Positions 52,504 through 61,170 are shown, counted from the stretch's first letter. The stretch is DNA of 64,000 bases from Paenibacillus cellulositrophicus (GCF_009363095.1 NZ_CP045295.1:5547001-5611000), one strand, 5' to 3'. Notes: generated by a model from the sequence alone, not told the origin. Program-made: numbers and translations.

Positions 52504-52539
52504 ATGAATGCCATCGTAAATATTTCGGTAGTGGTTTAA
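52504..52539 (+). CDS. Eleven-residue leader peptide before the L4 paralogue
   Basis: ATG at 52504 has a near-perfect ribosome site, AGAGGAGGT, eight bases upstream, and encodes MNAIVNISVVV before TAA at 52537. The end ISVVV resembles the stalling region IAVV of the ErmA leader and IFVI of ErmC, where macrolide-bound ribosomes stop. The stop codon lies in the 5' arm of the following long hairpin. No protein of this size would be expected to have such a strong ribosome site unless translation itself is the signal. Confidence 0.75.
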   Translation: MNAIVNISVVV

Positions 52540-52663
52540 GTGAGCATAAAAGTAAGTTGATCAATCATACGAGTAACAACTGATTATCGCCATTTATGCT
52601 TGCTTAAGGCTGATCGTTCCTACGCATATAATTCACGATACGTCTAGAGGATCATCAGGAGGT
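52536..52663 (+). promoter_or_regulatory. Alternative hairpins between leader peptide and L4 gene (translational attenuator)
   Basis: Arm 1 TTAAGTGAGCATAAA (52536-52550) pairs with arm 2 TTTATGCTTGCTTAA (52593-52607) at 13 of 15 positions. A second stem, 52610-52619 with 52649-52658, covers the base AG of the ribosome site AGGAGGT (52657-52663). CTGATTATC (52580-52588) can compete for GATCATCAG (52650-52658), 8 of 9 pairs. A ribosome stalled near codon 10 of the leader would disrupt arm 1 and could refold the region. This is the layout of erm-type translational attenuation. Folding energies were not computed. Confidence 0.6.
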
Positions 52664-52670
52664 AGTTAGG

Positions 52671-53294
52671 TTGTTAAAGATTTCAGTATATGATATGGAT
52701 GGTAGAGTGACCGGTGAAATGGAACTCGAACAATCCATCTTTGGCATTGTCCCGAACGAATCCGTTTTACATGAAGCGGTGGTCAATTATCTCGCGAATA
52801 AGCGCAGCGGGACGCACTCCACATTAACCCGCGGCGAAGTTAGAGGCGGAGGCCGAAAGCCCTATAAACAAAATAAAATCGACCGATCCAGAGCGGGTTC
52901 GATTCGTATGCCGCACTGGCGTCATGGAGGGATTGCGTTTGGCCCCAAACCGCGCGACTATGGTTACCGCCTGAATAAAAAGGTCAGGCGTCTGGCGATC
53001 AAATCGGCTTTGTCGGCTAAAGTACAAGATAACGAGCTCATTGTCGTCGACCGCATTCATTTAGAGAGTTACAGGACAAAGACCATCGTTGCCATGCTGA
53101 ATGCTCTGGGTGCCGATCGAAAAGCGCTCATTGTCCTACCTGAAAAAGATCATATGATCTATAAAAGTGCAAATAACATTCCGGGTGTGCAAACCACAGA
53201 AGCCGATTCGCTGAATGTATATGACATTCTGAATTGCGATAAGTTCATAATCACTAAAGATGCTGTAAGAATGGTTACGGAGATCTATGTTTAG
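52671..53294 (+). CDS. rplD: Ribosomal protein L4 paralogue with altered tunnel loop
   Basis: A 207-residue, full-length L4 (uL4) that stands alone, outside the S10 ribosomal operon. TTG at 52671 follows AGGAGGT by 7 bases. Both the globular domain (FGIVPNESVLHEAV, KKVRRLAIKSALSAK) and the extended loop are present. The loop that lines the exit tunnel normally reads KPWRQKGTGRAR at residues 63-74; here it is KPYKQNKIDRSR, so GTG 69-71 has become KID. Changes at these positions in pneumococcal L4 give macrolide or ketolide resistance. With its leader and the Cfr-like neighbour this is likely an inducible replacement L4 that makes ribosomes drug-tolerant (inference). Confidence 0.88.
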   Translation: MLKISVYDMDGRVTGEMELEQSIFGIVPNESVLHEAVVNYLANKRSGTHSTLTRGEVRGGGRKPYKQNKIDRSRAGSIRMPHWRHGGIAFGPKPRDYGYRLNKKVRRLAIKSALSAKVQDNELIVVDRIHLESYRTKTIVAMLNALGADRKALIVLPEKDHMIYKSANNIPGVQTTEADSLNVYDILNCDKFIITKDAVRMVTEIYV

Positions 53295-53405
53295 GAAGGA
53301 GTTTAATTTCATACGCGTAACTTGTTTTTTGAGGCTGAAAAAGTGTAATGGTTGTTTTTATTGGTACCGTACACTGTGGAAAAAGCTGTAGTCGACTTGA
53401 AAGGG

Positions 53406-53438
53406 AACTACTCGCCCTTTTATAGGGCGGGTAGTTTT
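53406..53438. terminator. Terminator after the L4 paralogue
   Basis: AACTACTCGCCC (53406-53417) pairs with GGGCGGGTAGTT (53425-53436), with T-run on the plus side. It also faces the end of the minus-strand AraC gene. Confidence 0.9.
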
Positions 53439-53454
53439 GAAACAGAGAAGATGC

Positions 53455-54381
53455 TCAGTATTTCTCCAAGTGGTAATAGTTGCGCGGGGATTTGCGGTAT
53501 TGCCCAGGGCTCATGTCGAACATTTTTTTAAAAGTCCATTGAAAATGGGTGACGTTGTTGAACCCGACCGAATGAGCGATATCCGTAATCCGCTGGTTCG
53601 TATACAGGAGCATTTCCTTGGCCCGCCAAATGCGCTTGAAGGTAATGAACTCCACGACGGAAAAGCCTGAATTTTGCTTGAATACGCGGCTCAGATAGGA
53701 TGAATTCACTCCGATAAAATCGGCGATACGGTCCAGAGTGATTTCTTCAGCATAGTACTGTGCGATGTATTCCATGGCTTTGGATACAACGGGTTTGAAA
53801 TGCACATGGGACGTGTCCTCCATCTTAGAATATGGGGAATTGTCCTCATAACCTTCTTTGATCTCCAGTAAAATCCATTGCAGGAGTGACTTGATTTTTT
53901 GGCTCGAATAACGGTTTTGATGGTCGTAATGCTCTTGCAGCTGACTGAAGCCGAATTCGAGCTTCTTTTTTAAAGGTTCATTGACTCTAAGGCAATGGGA
54001 GAACCCCGGCTCGCGTTTTTCGAACAATGACAGCAGATTGACCTCGTCCTGCAGCGGATCGGTTTCGGCAAGCTGCCGGTTGAACATAAGTACTTTGGCT
54101 TCAAACGGTTCGTTGTTGATCAGCTGGCTTTTATGGAGCTCCTGATTGCCGATGACGAACAGGTCGCCTGGTTCAAACACATAGGTTTTGTTATCGATAT
54201 AAAACTGCCCCCGTCCCGATAAGACATAGAACACCTCCAACTGCTCATGCCATTCAAAGGGCATCCGCCACTCTTCCTCGTTTAGATTCGTAAATATTTG
54301 AAATTCATCGAATCCCTGAAACGTTTTTAATGAATCGGGCAGACCATCCTTTGGGGAGATATTGTTCTTGTGCTTATCCAT
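53455..54381 (-). CDS. AraC-family regulator with N-terminal cupin domain
   Basis: A 308-residue regulator. The N-terminal sugar-sensing cupin (about 20-110) includes EWHEQLEVFYVLSGRGQFYI and FEPGDLFVIGNQELH. The two C-terminal AraC helix-turn-helix motifs (about 205-305) include ITLDRIADFIGVNSSYLSRVFK and ITDIAHSVGFNNVTHFQWTFKK. ATG at 54381 has GGGGGAGG at suitable distance; ATG 54387 is too close to it. It is the last gene of the minus-strand importer operon and probably controls it. Confidence 0.9.
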   Translation of the reverse strand: MDKHKNNISPKDGLPDSLKTFQGFDEFQIFTNLNEEEWRMPFEWHEQLEVFYVLSGRGQFYIDNKTYVFEPGDLFVIGNQELHKSQLINNEPFEAKVLMFNRQLAETDPLQDEVNLLSLFEKREPGFSHCLRVNEPLKKKLEFGFSQLQEHYDHQNRYSSQKIKSLLQWILLEIKEGYEDNSPYSKMEDTSHVHFKPVVSKAMEYIAQYYAEEITLDRIADFIGVNSSYLSRVFKQNSGFSVVEFITFKRIWRAKEMLLYTNQRITDIAHSVGFNNVTHFQWTFKKMFDMSPGQYRKSPRNYYHLEKY

Positions 54382-54407
54382 CTTCATCCTCCCCCGGTTT
54401 TATTGGT

Positions 54408-55097
54408 TTATATGAGATATGAGCTGCCATAGATTTTACGAAAGGATTCGGTTTTCCGAAGCTCGCCATCTTTCGAAGCGGACTGGACATGTCTCAAATA
54501 GTTCTCCTTGAACGTTCTGCCTCCGGAACCTTGACTGACATGCGAATCAGCGGCTTGAAGCTTGGCCTCCCATGTGTCAGTGACATCCACCGTATAATTA
54601 GGTTCATCCGACCAGAGGAGGTAGACCTCGCGCGGCTTCCACGGCTCAATGCCTTCTTCCAGATGCTCCGGATAATAACCGTAGCCGTCGGCCAAATAAG
54701 CGGCTTCGGCAGCGGCCAGACCGAGGGCGCGATGGTCGGGGTGGAATTCCCATTTTCTCCAGGCGTCCAAAGTGATCACCACATCGGGTTTTTCGTTCCG
54801 GATCAGGCGGAAGATGCGTTCCTTCAAGTCCGGCTGTTCGCTTAAGGTTCCGTCATCGAATCCGAGCTGGATCACTTGATTCACGCCCAGAATGCGGGCG
54901 GCATCCGCCATTTCCTTTTCGCGGGTCTGGGCTAATTGTTCCGGCTTTACTGACGTATCCTGCGTTCCCCGATTCCCGTTCGTCGCGATGGCGATGGTTA
55001 CCGAATGGCCTTGTTCGGCCAGTTTGGCCAGCGTGCCGCCGCAGGATACTTCGTCATCGGGATGAGTCGTGATTACAAGTACGTTCCACTTTTCCAT
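54408..55097 (-). CDS. PIG-L-family (GlcNAc-type) deacetylase
   Basis: A 229-residue zinc deacetylase of the PIG-L/MshB/BshB fold. The metal motif is THPDDE at 11-16, the third ligand lies in the EFHPDHRALG segment near 120, and GGT follows the first motif. Members remove N-acetyl groups from GlcNAc conjugates, including in bacillithiol synthesis. Its place in a sugar importer operon suggests action on an imported N-acetylated sugar rather than bacillithiol (inference). Confidence 0.9.
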   Translation of the reverse strand: MEKWNVLVITTHPDDEVSCGGTLAKLAEQGHSVTIAIATNGNRGTQDTSVKPEQLAQTREKEMADAARILGVNQVIQLGFDDGTLSEQPDLKERIFRLIRNEKPDVVITLDAWRKWEFHPDHRALGLAAAEAAYLADGYGYYPEHLEEGIEPWKPREVYLLWSDEPNYTVDVTDTWEAKLQAADSHVSQGSGGRTFKENYLRHVQSASKDGELRKTESFRKIYGSSYLI

Positions 55098-55131
55098 ATG
55101 AAACCCTCCAGTTCATTTAGGTTTTGAATCG

Positions 55132-55977
55132 TTATCCCTTTAATCCGCCCAGGGTAATTCCCTCGATAAACTGCTTTTGCAGCAGAAAAAAAATAAGGAT
55201 CATGGGCCATACAGCCAAGAGCATGCCTGCCATCAGTACCGGATAATTTGTCGTGAACTGTCCCTGAAGGGAGGCAAGTCCGACGGCCAGCGTCATTTTG
55301 TCCATCGAATCGTTGACCACAAGCGGCCAGAGGAAGTCGTTCCACGACCATAGGGTGGAGATGATCGCCACGGAAATCAGTCCCGGCTTTGCTAACGGGA
55401 GCATGATATTCCAGTAAATGCGGAAGGGATTGCACCCATCGATCCTGGCAGATTCCTCGAGTTCCGAAGGAAGCCCAAGAAAAAACTGACGCAGCAGAAA
55501 AGTGGAGTACGCGCTGAACATACCGGTTACGGTAATGGCTTTCAGAGAGTTCAGCCACCCCAAATCTTTCATTAATAAGTACTGGGGAATCAGAAAGACT
55601 TGGCCGGGCACCATCATGACCGATAAAACCAGCAAAAACAGCAGGGTTCTGCCGGGAAAATGAATTCTGGCAAAGGCATAAGCGGCCAGGGAACTAAATA
55701 ATAAACCGAAAAGCACCTTGACGAGCGTCGTTACAATCGTATTCCAATAAAACGTCATAAAAGGAAGCAGGTCGGCGACCTTTTGAAAATTGTCCCAATG
55801 CGGCTGGCCCGGAAGAATCGTGATCGGGATCCGGGTAACTTCATCAGGAGCTTTTAAGGAAGTAAGAAGTGACCATAATACAGGGACAACCATAAGGAAC
55901 GACCCGACCATGAGCACGATATGGATGATCATAGGCTGGAATCTTCGTTTCTGTTTTGCGTGCGTGACTGTGGTCAT
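55132..55977 (-). CDS. Sugar ABC transporter permease (MalG/UgpE-type)
   Basis: A 281-residue permease with six hydrophobic segments. The EAA loop reads ELEESARIDGCNPFRIYWNIMLP, and the family C-terminus is QKQFIEGITLGGLKG. It follows its partner permease by 15 bases. No ATPase gene is nearby. Confidence 0.93.
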   Translation of the reverse strand: MTTVTHAKQKRRFQPMIIHIVLMVGSFLMVVPVLWSLLTSLKAPDEVTRIPITILPGQPHWDNFQKVADLLPFMTFYWNTIVTTLVKVLFGLLFSSLAAYAFARIHFPGRTLLFLLVLSVMMVPGQVFLIPQYLLMKDLGWLNSLKAITVTGMFSAYSTFLLRQFFLGLPSELEESARIDGCNPFRIYWNIMLPLAKPGLISVAIISTLWSWNDFLWPLVVNDSMDKMTLAVGLASLQGQFTTNYPVLMAGMLLAVWPMILIFFLLQKQFIEGITLGGLKG

Positions 55978-55992
55978 CTTTGCGGCCCCTCC

Positions 55993-56907
55993 TTAATCAT
56001 AATGCACCCATCTTTTCTGCAGTTTGAATTGGAGCGCCGTCACGATCAGGATCATGATAAATAATAGAACGGCAATGGAAGATGCATATCCTTTATCATT
56101 TTTAATAAAAGCTTGTTGATAGAACAAGTAGACAACCGTATTGACATGATCGATGGCTACTGTGCCGACCATCATATAAATGAGATCGAATACCTGCATG
56201 GCTCCGATGAGCGAAGTAACTGATACGAAAAACAAGGTCGGCGTGATCAGAGGGAGCGTGATCCGGAAAAATTGGGACACTCGGCCAGCGCCTTCGATGG
56301 AAGCCGCTTCATAAAGCATAGGGGAAATTCCCTTAATCCCCGATATGATAATGACGGCTTGAAGACCAACCGCTCCCCATACAGCTACGCCTACGACGGC
56401 GATGAGAACGGTTCGGGAATCCGTCAGCCAGCTAACACCGTGAATCGAAAGCAGCTTCAGGCCGGCGTTCAGCAGCCCGTAATCGCCATTTAATATCCAT
56501 TTCCAAGACATGGCGATGGCAGCCGGCATCAACACGGACGGCAGGAAAAAAATCGTCCTATACACCGATATGCCGCGCACTTTGCTGCTCAGCAGAACAC
56601 CCGCCAAGGTGGACAGAATGACAATCGCAGGCACATAGATGATCACGTATTGAAGCGTGTGCAGAAGGGAATGGTATACGGCCGTATCACGGAGCAGCCT
56701 GATGTAATTGCTCAGACCTGTCCAATGATAATTGCCAAAATCGCTCCATTCCGTGAAGGATAAATAAATGGTCCGCAGTACCGGCCATATGAACAACGCG
56801 CTCATGCCGAACAGAAGGGGAAATACCATGGCGTATCCCCATCCATATTCCCTTCTCTTCAGCTTTGAACGCTTGGCGTTGATAGAGGATGGTTGTTTTG
56901 CATTCAT
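55993..56907 (-). CDS. Sugar ABC transporter permease (MalF/UgpA-type)
   Basis: About 304 residues from ATG at 56907, preceded by GGAGGG; a longer frame to 56931 reads through that ribosome site. Membrane helices begin at YAMVFPLLFGMSALFIWPVL. The EAA loop is MLYEAASIEGAGRVSQFFRITLP. It works with the next permease and the binding protein encoded before it. Confidence 0.92.
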   Translation of the reverse strand: MNAKQPSSINAKRSKLKRREYGWGYAMVFPLLFGMSALFIWPVLRTIYLSFTEWSDFGNYHWTGLSNYIRLLRDTAVYHSLLHTLQYVIIYVPAIVILSTLAGVLLSSKVRGISVYRTIFFLPSVLMPAAIAMSWKWILNGDYGLLNAGLKLLSIHGVSWLTDSRTVLIAVVGVAVWGAVGLQAVIIISGIKGISPMLYEAASIEGAGRVSQFFRITLPLITPTLFFVSVTSLIGAMQVFDLIYMMVGTVAIDHVNTVVYLFYQQAFIKNDKGYASSIAVLLFIMILIVTALQFKLQKRWVHYD

Positions 56908-56937
56908 CACATGAGTTTCCCTCCGATGCAATGACGT

Positions 56938-58227
56938 TTATGGATTGGATGCGATGGCTTCGTTCACGGCCTTGGCATACGCTTTGGCGGCTTCCTCAGG
57001 AGTGGATTCACCTGTATAAGCACTTTTCAGGTACTCTTCTTCCAAACCGTCGAGTTTGGCATTTTGCGGTCCGCGCGGTAATGCTTTTGCAGCGTTAGCC
57101 ATATCCAGCAAGTTCTGCAGGTGGAACTGGGGTACCGATTTGAGCCACAATTCCTGTCCGCCATGAAATGCGGGGAGTGCGGTTCCGTCTTCCCCTTGGA
57201 TATCGGCAGATTCTTTGGAACCCAGGAAATCAAGGAATTCGATGACTTCTTTAGGATGCTTCGTATTGGCTGCACCTACATTAGCCAGCCCATGAATGAC
57301 GCTTGTTCTCAACTTATCTTTAGGTAGAAGAGCAACATCGACATTGTTCTTGGTATACTCATTGGTGGCAAAATCTTTGACATTCCAAGACCCGTCTATC
57401 AGCATGGCTACTTTGCCGGATCTAAACAAATCTTTGGGCGACGTATCCGTCATTTGGGCAAGCGTTGGAGAAACCTTATACTTGTGAATCAGATCGGTCT
57501 GAAGCTGGAGGCCGCGAATGCTCTCCGGAGAATCGTACAAGGATTTCTTTCCGTCATCCGTATAGAATCCACCCCCGGCCTCAAGTATTGTATTGTAATA
57601 TCCTGTTTGTCCCTGGAACTGAGCGGGAAGCCCCCATATGCCATTGGCCGGATCAGTTAATTTCTGCGCGGCCTCGACGGCCTTGTTCCAATCCCATGTT
57701 TCATCCGGATAAGGGATGCCTGCTTGATCGAATAAACTTTTGTTGTACCATAAACCGATAGCGTCCATGTCTTTGGGTACCCCGTAATGTTTGCCATCGT
57801 ATGTATAGATGTCGACAAGGCCCTGAGGATAATTTCCGAAATCGAGGCTTGTGTCTTTCGCGTAGTCGTCCAGATTCAGCAGTTGATTGTTGGATGCATA
57901 CTTCGGCAAACTTGCTCCGTTAATCCAAAATACATCGGGTAGGTTTCCTCCGGTAGCTGCCGTTTCCAATTTGGTCCAGTATTCATTCCATGGGGTTAAC
58001 TTGATCTCAACATGGATATCTGGATGCTGTTCCTCGAATTTCGCGATAATTTTCTCCATGGCCGGCTGTTGGACTTGATCCCACAGTCCGTATGTCAGCG
58101 TGACATTGCCGGAGGCGGACTCTGATTCGTTGGACGAATCGCTGGCTGAATTGCCGGCTCCGCACCCGGAAAGAAGAAGTGTGAGCATAACCGTAAAAAT
58201 GAGGATGGATGCATAATTTTTGTTCAT
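56938..58227 (-). CDS. Sugar ABC transporter substrate-binding lipoprotein
   Basis: A 429-residue binding protein and first gene of the minus-strand operon. The signal peptide ends in the lipobox LLLSGCGAG. The mature part has HPDIHVEIKLTPWNEYWTKLETA near 70-92 and YGVPKDMDAIGLWYNKSLF near 148-166, typical of family-1 sugar-binding proteins. GGGAG precedes the ATG. Its operon also encodes two permeases, a deacetylase and an AraC regulator, so an N-acetylated sugar is a reasonable guess. Confidence 0.93.
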   Translation of the reverse strand: MNKNYASILIFTVMLTLLLSGCGAGNSASDSSNESESASGNVTLTYGLWDQVQQPAMEKIIAKFEEQHPDIHVEIKLTPWNEYWTKLETAATGGNLPDVFWINGASLPKYASNNQLLNLDDYAKDTSLDFGNYPQGLVDIYTYDGKHYGVPKDMDAIGLWYNKSLFDQAGIPYPDETWDWNKAVEAAQKLTDPANGIWGLPAQFQGQTGYYNTILEAGGGFYTDDGKKSLYDSPESIRGLQLQTDLIHKYKVSPTLAQMTDTSPKDLFRSGKVAMLIDGSWNVKDFATNEYTKNNVDVALLPKDKLRTSVIHGLANVGAANTKHPKEVIEFLDFLGSKESADIQGEDGTALPAFHGGQELWLKSVPQFHLQNLLDMANAAKALPRGPQNAKLDGLEEEYLKSAYTGESTPEEAAKAYAKAVNEAIASNP

Positions 58228-58520
58228 ATCCGTTTGTCACTCCCCTATGAATTAAGTATAATAAATCCGTGTAAACCACTAGGATTTAATGATATTTAAT
58301 ATCTTAGGATAATCTATCGCGATTTTCAAATGATTCCTTGCGTGAAACATTAGATATTTTTACCTTTTGCTAATTTATTTTTTTGAAGAATATAGCATTG
58401 GAAATGGAGGGGAAGCCTCCAGTGCGGCGGTCTTTTTCTATATGCGCATGAACGGTGAAGGATTATAGTTATAACAAAGCCCTATCATATAAAGATCATG
58501 CTTGAATAGGAGGAAAGCGC
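58228..58520. promoter_or_regulatory. Divergent promoter region between importer operon and AraC gene
   Basis: About 290 A+T-rich bases must hold both promoters. I could not assign a confident -35/-10 pair in either direction. TGGAGG and CCTCCA (about 58405-58421) form a small stem with a T-rich stretch after it. No gene was found here. Confidence 0.4.
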
Positions 58521-59435
58521 ATGGCATCCGGTACGGAGACAGGCACATACGGCTTTCGTTTCACGGCGCCTTCGCACCTGGCGCTGTGCGAATTGTTTGC
58601 GGTCGGGCGGGACGAGATCAGGCATCCGTCGTACCGATGGGACGGGGTGGAGCGGAAGGACGGTCCGCTGCTGCTGTTCCAGTATACGCTGGAGGGCGAG
58701 GGCATGTTCGAGTCGGGGACGGAGACGTACCCGATCGATCAGGGACGGGCGATTATGGCCGAAATCCCGGGTGATCACCGCTACTATTTTCCGGCGGGCG
58801 GGTCGCATTGGTCCTTCGTGTTTATTCTGATGCGCCCATCGCTCATCCTGCCGAATTGGGAGGAAGCAAAGCTGCGGTTGGGAGAGGCTCCCTACTTGCC
58901 GCCCACAAGCCGGCCTGTCCGCGCGCTGCTGGAGATTTGGGATCAGGCGGGCCACGGCCGGATTACCGACCCTTACACGGCCTCTTCCTGTGTATACTCT
59001 TTCATTTCTGAGCTGTGCCGGTATGCGGTAGCGCCGCATGACGAGCGCCGGAACTGGCCGGAGAAAGTGCGACAGGCCGCCGAGTATATGGATGCGAATT
59101 ACCGCTCGATGATCAGCCTCGACCAGCTGTCGGAACGGCTCAGGTGGTCCAAATACCATTTGCTGCGCACGTTTGCGGCCGCGGTCGGCCAGACGCCGAG
59201 CGAATATTTAAACCGGGTCCGCATTGAACAAGCGATGCGGCTGCTCCGGCAGACGGATATGAGCGTTGAACAGATCGCGGAGCAGGTCGGATATTCCGGC
59301 GGCAGTTACCTGATCAAGGTGTTCCGCAAAATGACCGGGCTGACGCCCGGGGGCTTCCGCTCCGAAGAGGGGCAGCTGACGTTCAGCCGGATGTTTTTTG
59401 AAGATTATAACGTCGACAGACGTTTTTCTGATTAG
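58521..59435 (+). CDS. AraC-family transcriptional regulator
   Basis: A 304-residue cupin-AraC regulator. The N-terminal half has LLFQYTLEGEGMFESGTETYPID near 50-72 and GDHRYYFP. The C-terminal helix-turn-helix pair includes ISLDQLSERLRWSKYHLLRTF and MSVEQIAEQVGYSGGSYLIKVFRK. AGGAGGAAA precedes the ATG. It is markedly G+C-rich compared with the intergenic DNA before it. It lies 130 bases before the GH27 gene and probably activates it. Confidence 0.92.
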   Translation: MASGTETGTYGFRFTAPSHLALCELFAVGRDEIRHPSYRWDGVERKDGPLLLFQYTLEGEGMFESGTETYPIDQGRAIMAEIPGDHRYYFPAGGSHWSFVFILMRPSLILPNWEEAKLRLGEAPYLPPTSRPVRALLEIWDQAGHGRITDPYTASSCVYSFISELCRYAVAPHDERRNWPEKVRQAAEYMDANYRSMISLDQLSERLRWSKYHLLRTFAAAVGQTPSEYLNRVRIEQAMRLLRQTDMSVEQIAEQVGYSGGSYLIKVFRKMTGLTPGGFRSEEGQLTFSRMFFEDYNVDRRFSD

Positions 59436-59564
59436 TCGGCTATTAAACCGCAATATTTTGCTGTAACAGAAGAAAGATTACTATGGAAACGTTGTTCTTC
59501 CCGGACGTAATATAGGAGGCGTAAAAGCAATTTTATGATACGAAATCAATTCGGGAGGAACGTC

Positions 59565-60845
59565 ATGCAGCATCATTCGTTTGCACCAACACCCCCTATG
59601 GGATGGAACAGCTGGGATTGTTACGGCGCAACCGTTACGGAAGCGGAAGTTCGGGGCAATGCCGAATATATGGCGCATCATTTAAAGGATTACGGCTGGG
59701 AATACATTGTCGTCGATATTCAGTGGTACGAGCCGGGAGCGGTCTCAGACCTGTACAGGCCCTTCGTCCGGCTGGAAACCGACGGTTACTCGCGCCTCAT
59801 TCCAGCAGTGAACCGCTTTCCGTCTGCGGAGGGAGGCCAGGGCTTCAAGCCGCTGGCGGATTACGTACATAGCCTTGGACTAAAATTCGGCATCCATATC
59901 ATGCGCGGCATTCCACGGCAGGCCGTACATGATCATACGCCGATCAAGGACACGAACGTTACGGCCCGGGATATCGCCCATACCTGCTCTTTCTGCGGGT
60001 GGAACACGGACATGTATGGCGTCGACGCAGGCAAGAAAGGGGCTCAGGAATACTATAATTCCTTGTTTGAGCTGTACGCCGAATGGGGCGTCGATTACGT
60101 CAAGGTGGATGACATTGCGGATTCTTGGCTGCACGGAGGGCCGCATTTGGCGGAAATTGAGCTGATCCGCAAGGCGATCGACCATGCCGGCCGGCCGATG
60201 GTGCTGAGCCTGTCGCCCGGACCCGCACCTGTGAAGCATGCCGATTTCCTTGAAGCCCATGCCAACATGTGGCGAATGACTGACGATTTCTGGGACCGCT
60301 GGCCGCTGCTGCTTGATATGTTCGACCGCTGCGAGACCTGGCAGGGTCGGCCGAAGCCCGGATGCTGGCCGGATTGCGACATGCTCCCGCTGGGACGAAT
60401 CGGCGTCCGGTGCAGTCATCCCGACCGGATGACGAACTTTACGCGTGACGAGCAGCTGACGATGATGACGCTGTGGACGATCTTCCGCTCGCCCCTCATG
60501 TTCGGCGGGGAGATGCGTGACAACGACGAGTGGACGTTATCGCTGCTGACGAACCGGGACGTCCTGGACATGCATCAGCACAGCTTCGGCGCCCGCCAGG
60601 TGAGCCGGAGCGAAGGCCGAGTGATATGGGCTGCTGAGGGTCCTCAGGGCGAGCGTTACGCCGCGCTGTTCAATACCGGCGAGGAGACTGCCGAAGTTTC
60701 CGTATCGCTGGCTGAGCTAGGCATTTCCGGCTCGGCGCATGCGCGAAATTTGTGGACCGGAGAGGAGCGCAGGGAGCTGGGCGGCACATTGGACTCTGCC
60801 GTTCCGCCGCATGGAGCCGCTTTGTTCCGGCTTATAATGGAATAA
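59565..60845 (+). CDS. GH27 alpha-galactosidase-type enzyme
   Basis: A 426-residue family GH27 enzyme. The N-terminal APTPPMGWNSWDCYG is the family hallmark. The nucleophile is the Asp in DYVKVDD (about residue 187), and the acid/base is probably an Asp in RMTDDFW (about 236). A small beta-sandwich closes the C-terminus. ATG at 59565 has GGGAGGA upstream; an in-frame ATG at 59535 lacks one and adds ten odd residues. There is no signal peptide, so it acts inside the cell on imported alpha-galactosides. Confidence 0.92.
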   Translation: MQHHSFAPTPPMGWNSWDCYGATVTEAEVRGNAEYMAHHLKDYGWEYIVVDIQWYEPGAVSDLYRPFVRLETDGYSRLIPAVNRFPSAEGGQGFKPLADYVHSLGLKFGIHIMRGIPRQAVHDHTPIKDTNVTARDIAHTCSFCGWNTDMYGVDAGKKGAQEYYNSLFELYAEWGVDYVKVDDIADSWLHGGPHLAEIELIRKAIDHAGRPMVLSLSPGPAPVKHADFLEAHANMWRMTDDFWDRWPLLLDMFDRCETWQGRPKPGCWPDCDMLPLGRIGVRCSHPDRMTNFTRDEQLTMMTLWTIFRSPLMFGGEMRDNDEWTLSLLTNRDVLDMHQHSFGARQVSRSEGRVIWAAEGPQGERYAALFNTGEETAEVSVSLAELGISGSAHARNLWTGEERRELGGTLDSAVPPHGAALFRLIME

Positions 60846-60874
60846 CAACCCTTTTGTTGATGCAGACATAAGAG

Positions 60875-60910
60875 AGGAAGTCTATCTTTTATAGATAGGC
60901 TTCCTTTTTG
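60875..60910 (+). terminator. Rho-independent terminator after GH27
   Basis: AGGAAG plus CTATC pairs with GATAG plus CTTCCT (60875-60905), followed by TTTT. It ends the AraC/GH27 unit. Confidence 0.85.
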
Positions 60911-61156
60911 TTAAGATGATCGAATTCATGAAGCTCTGTACGGCCCTGGCTGGCCGATGTGACGATATATCAATTAGATGTTGGTATAGATCATTGTTTA
61001 AATCAGGGGAGTCATTTACAATTTTTTTAAATTTATTGCAAGTCATATAGAGATACAATGATATCACGAGAGATGTATGGAGGTGTTCCGAAAAAACAGA
61101 TGAGACCTTTGTGATCGGAGAAATGGATGGGGTCAGAGCATTTTCTTGCTTATTAT

Positions 61157-61170
61157 TGAAAGCGTTTTCG
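61157..61170 (+). promoter_or_regulatory. Probable catabolite-responsive element (cre)
   Basis: TGAAAGCGTTTTCG matches the CcpA cre consensus at 13 of 14 positions. It lies about 70 bases before the last importer operon. The rest of 60911-61238 shows no gene I can support; TACAAT at about 61055 may be a -10 element. Confidence 0.6.
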
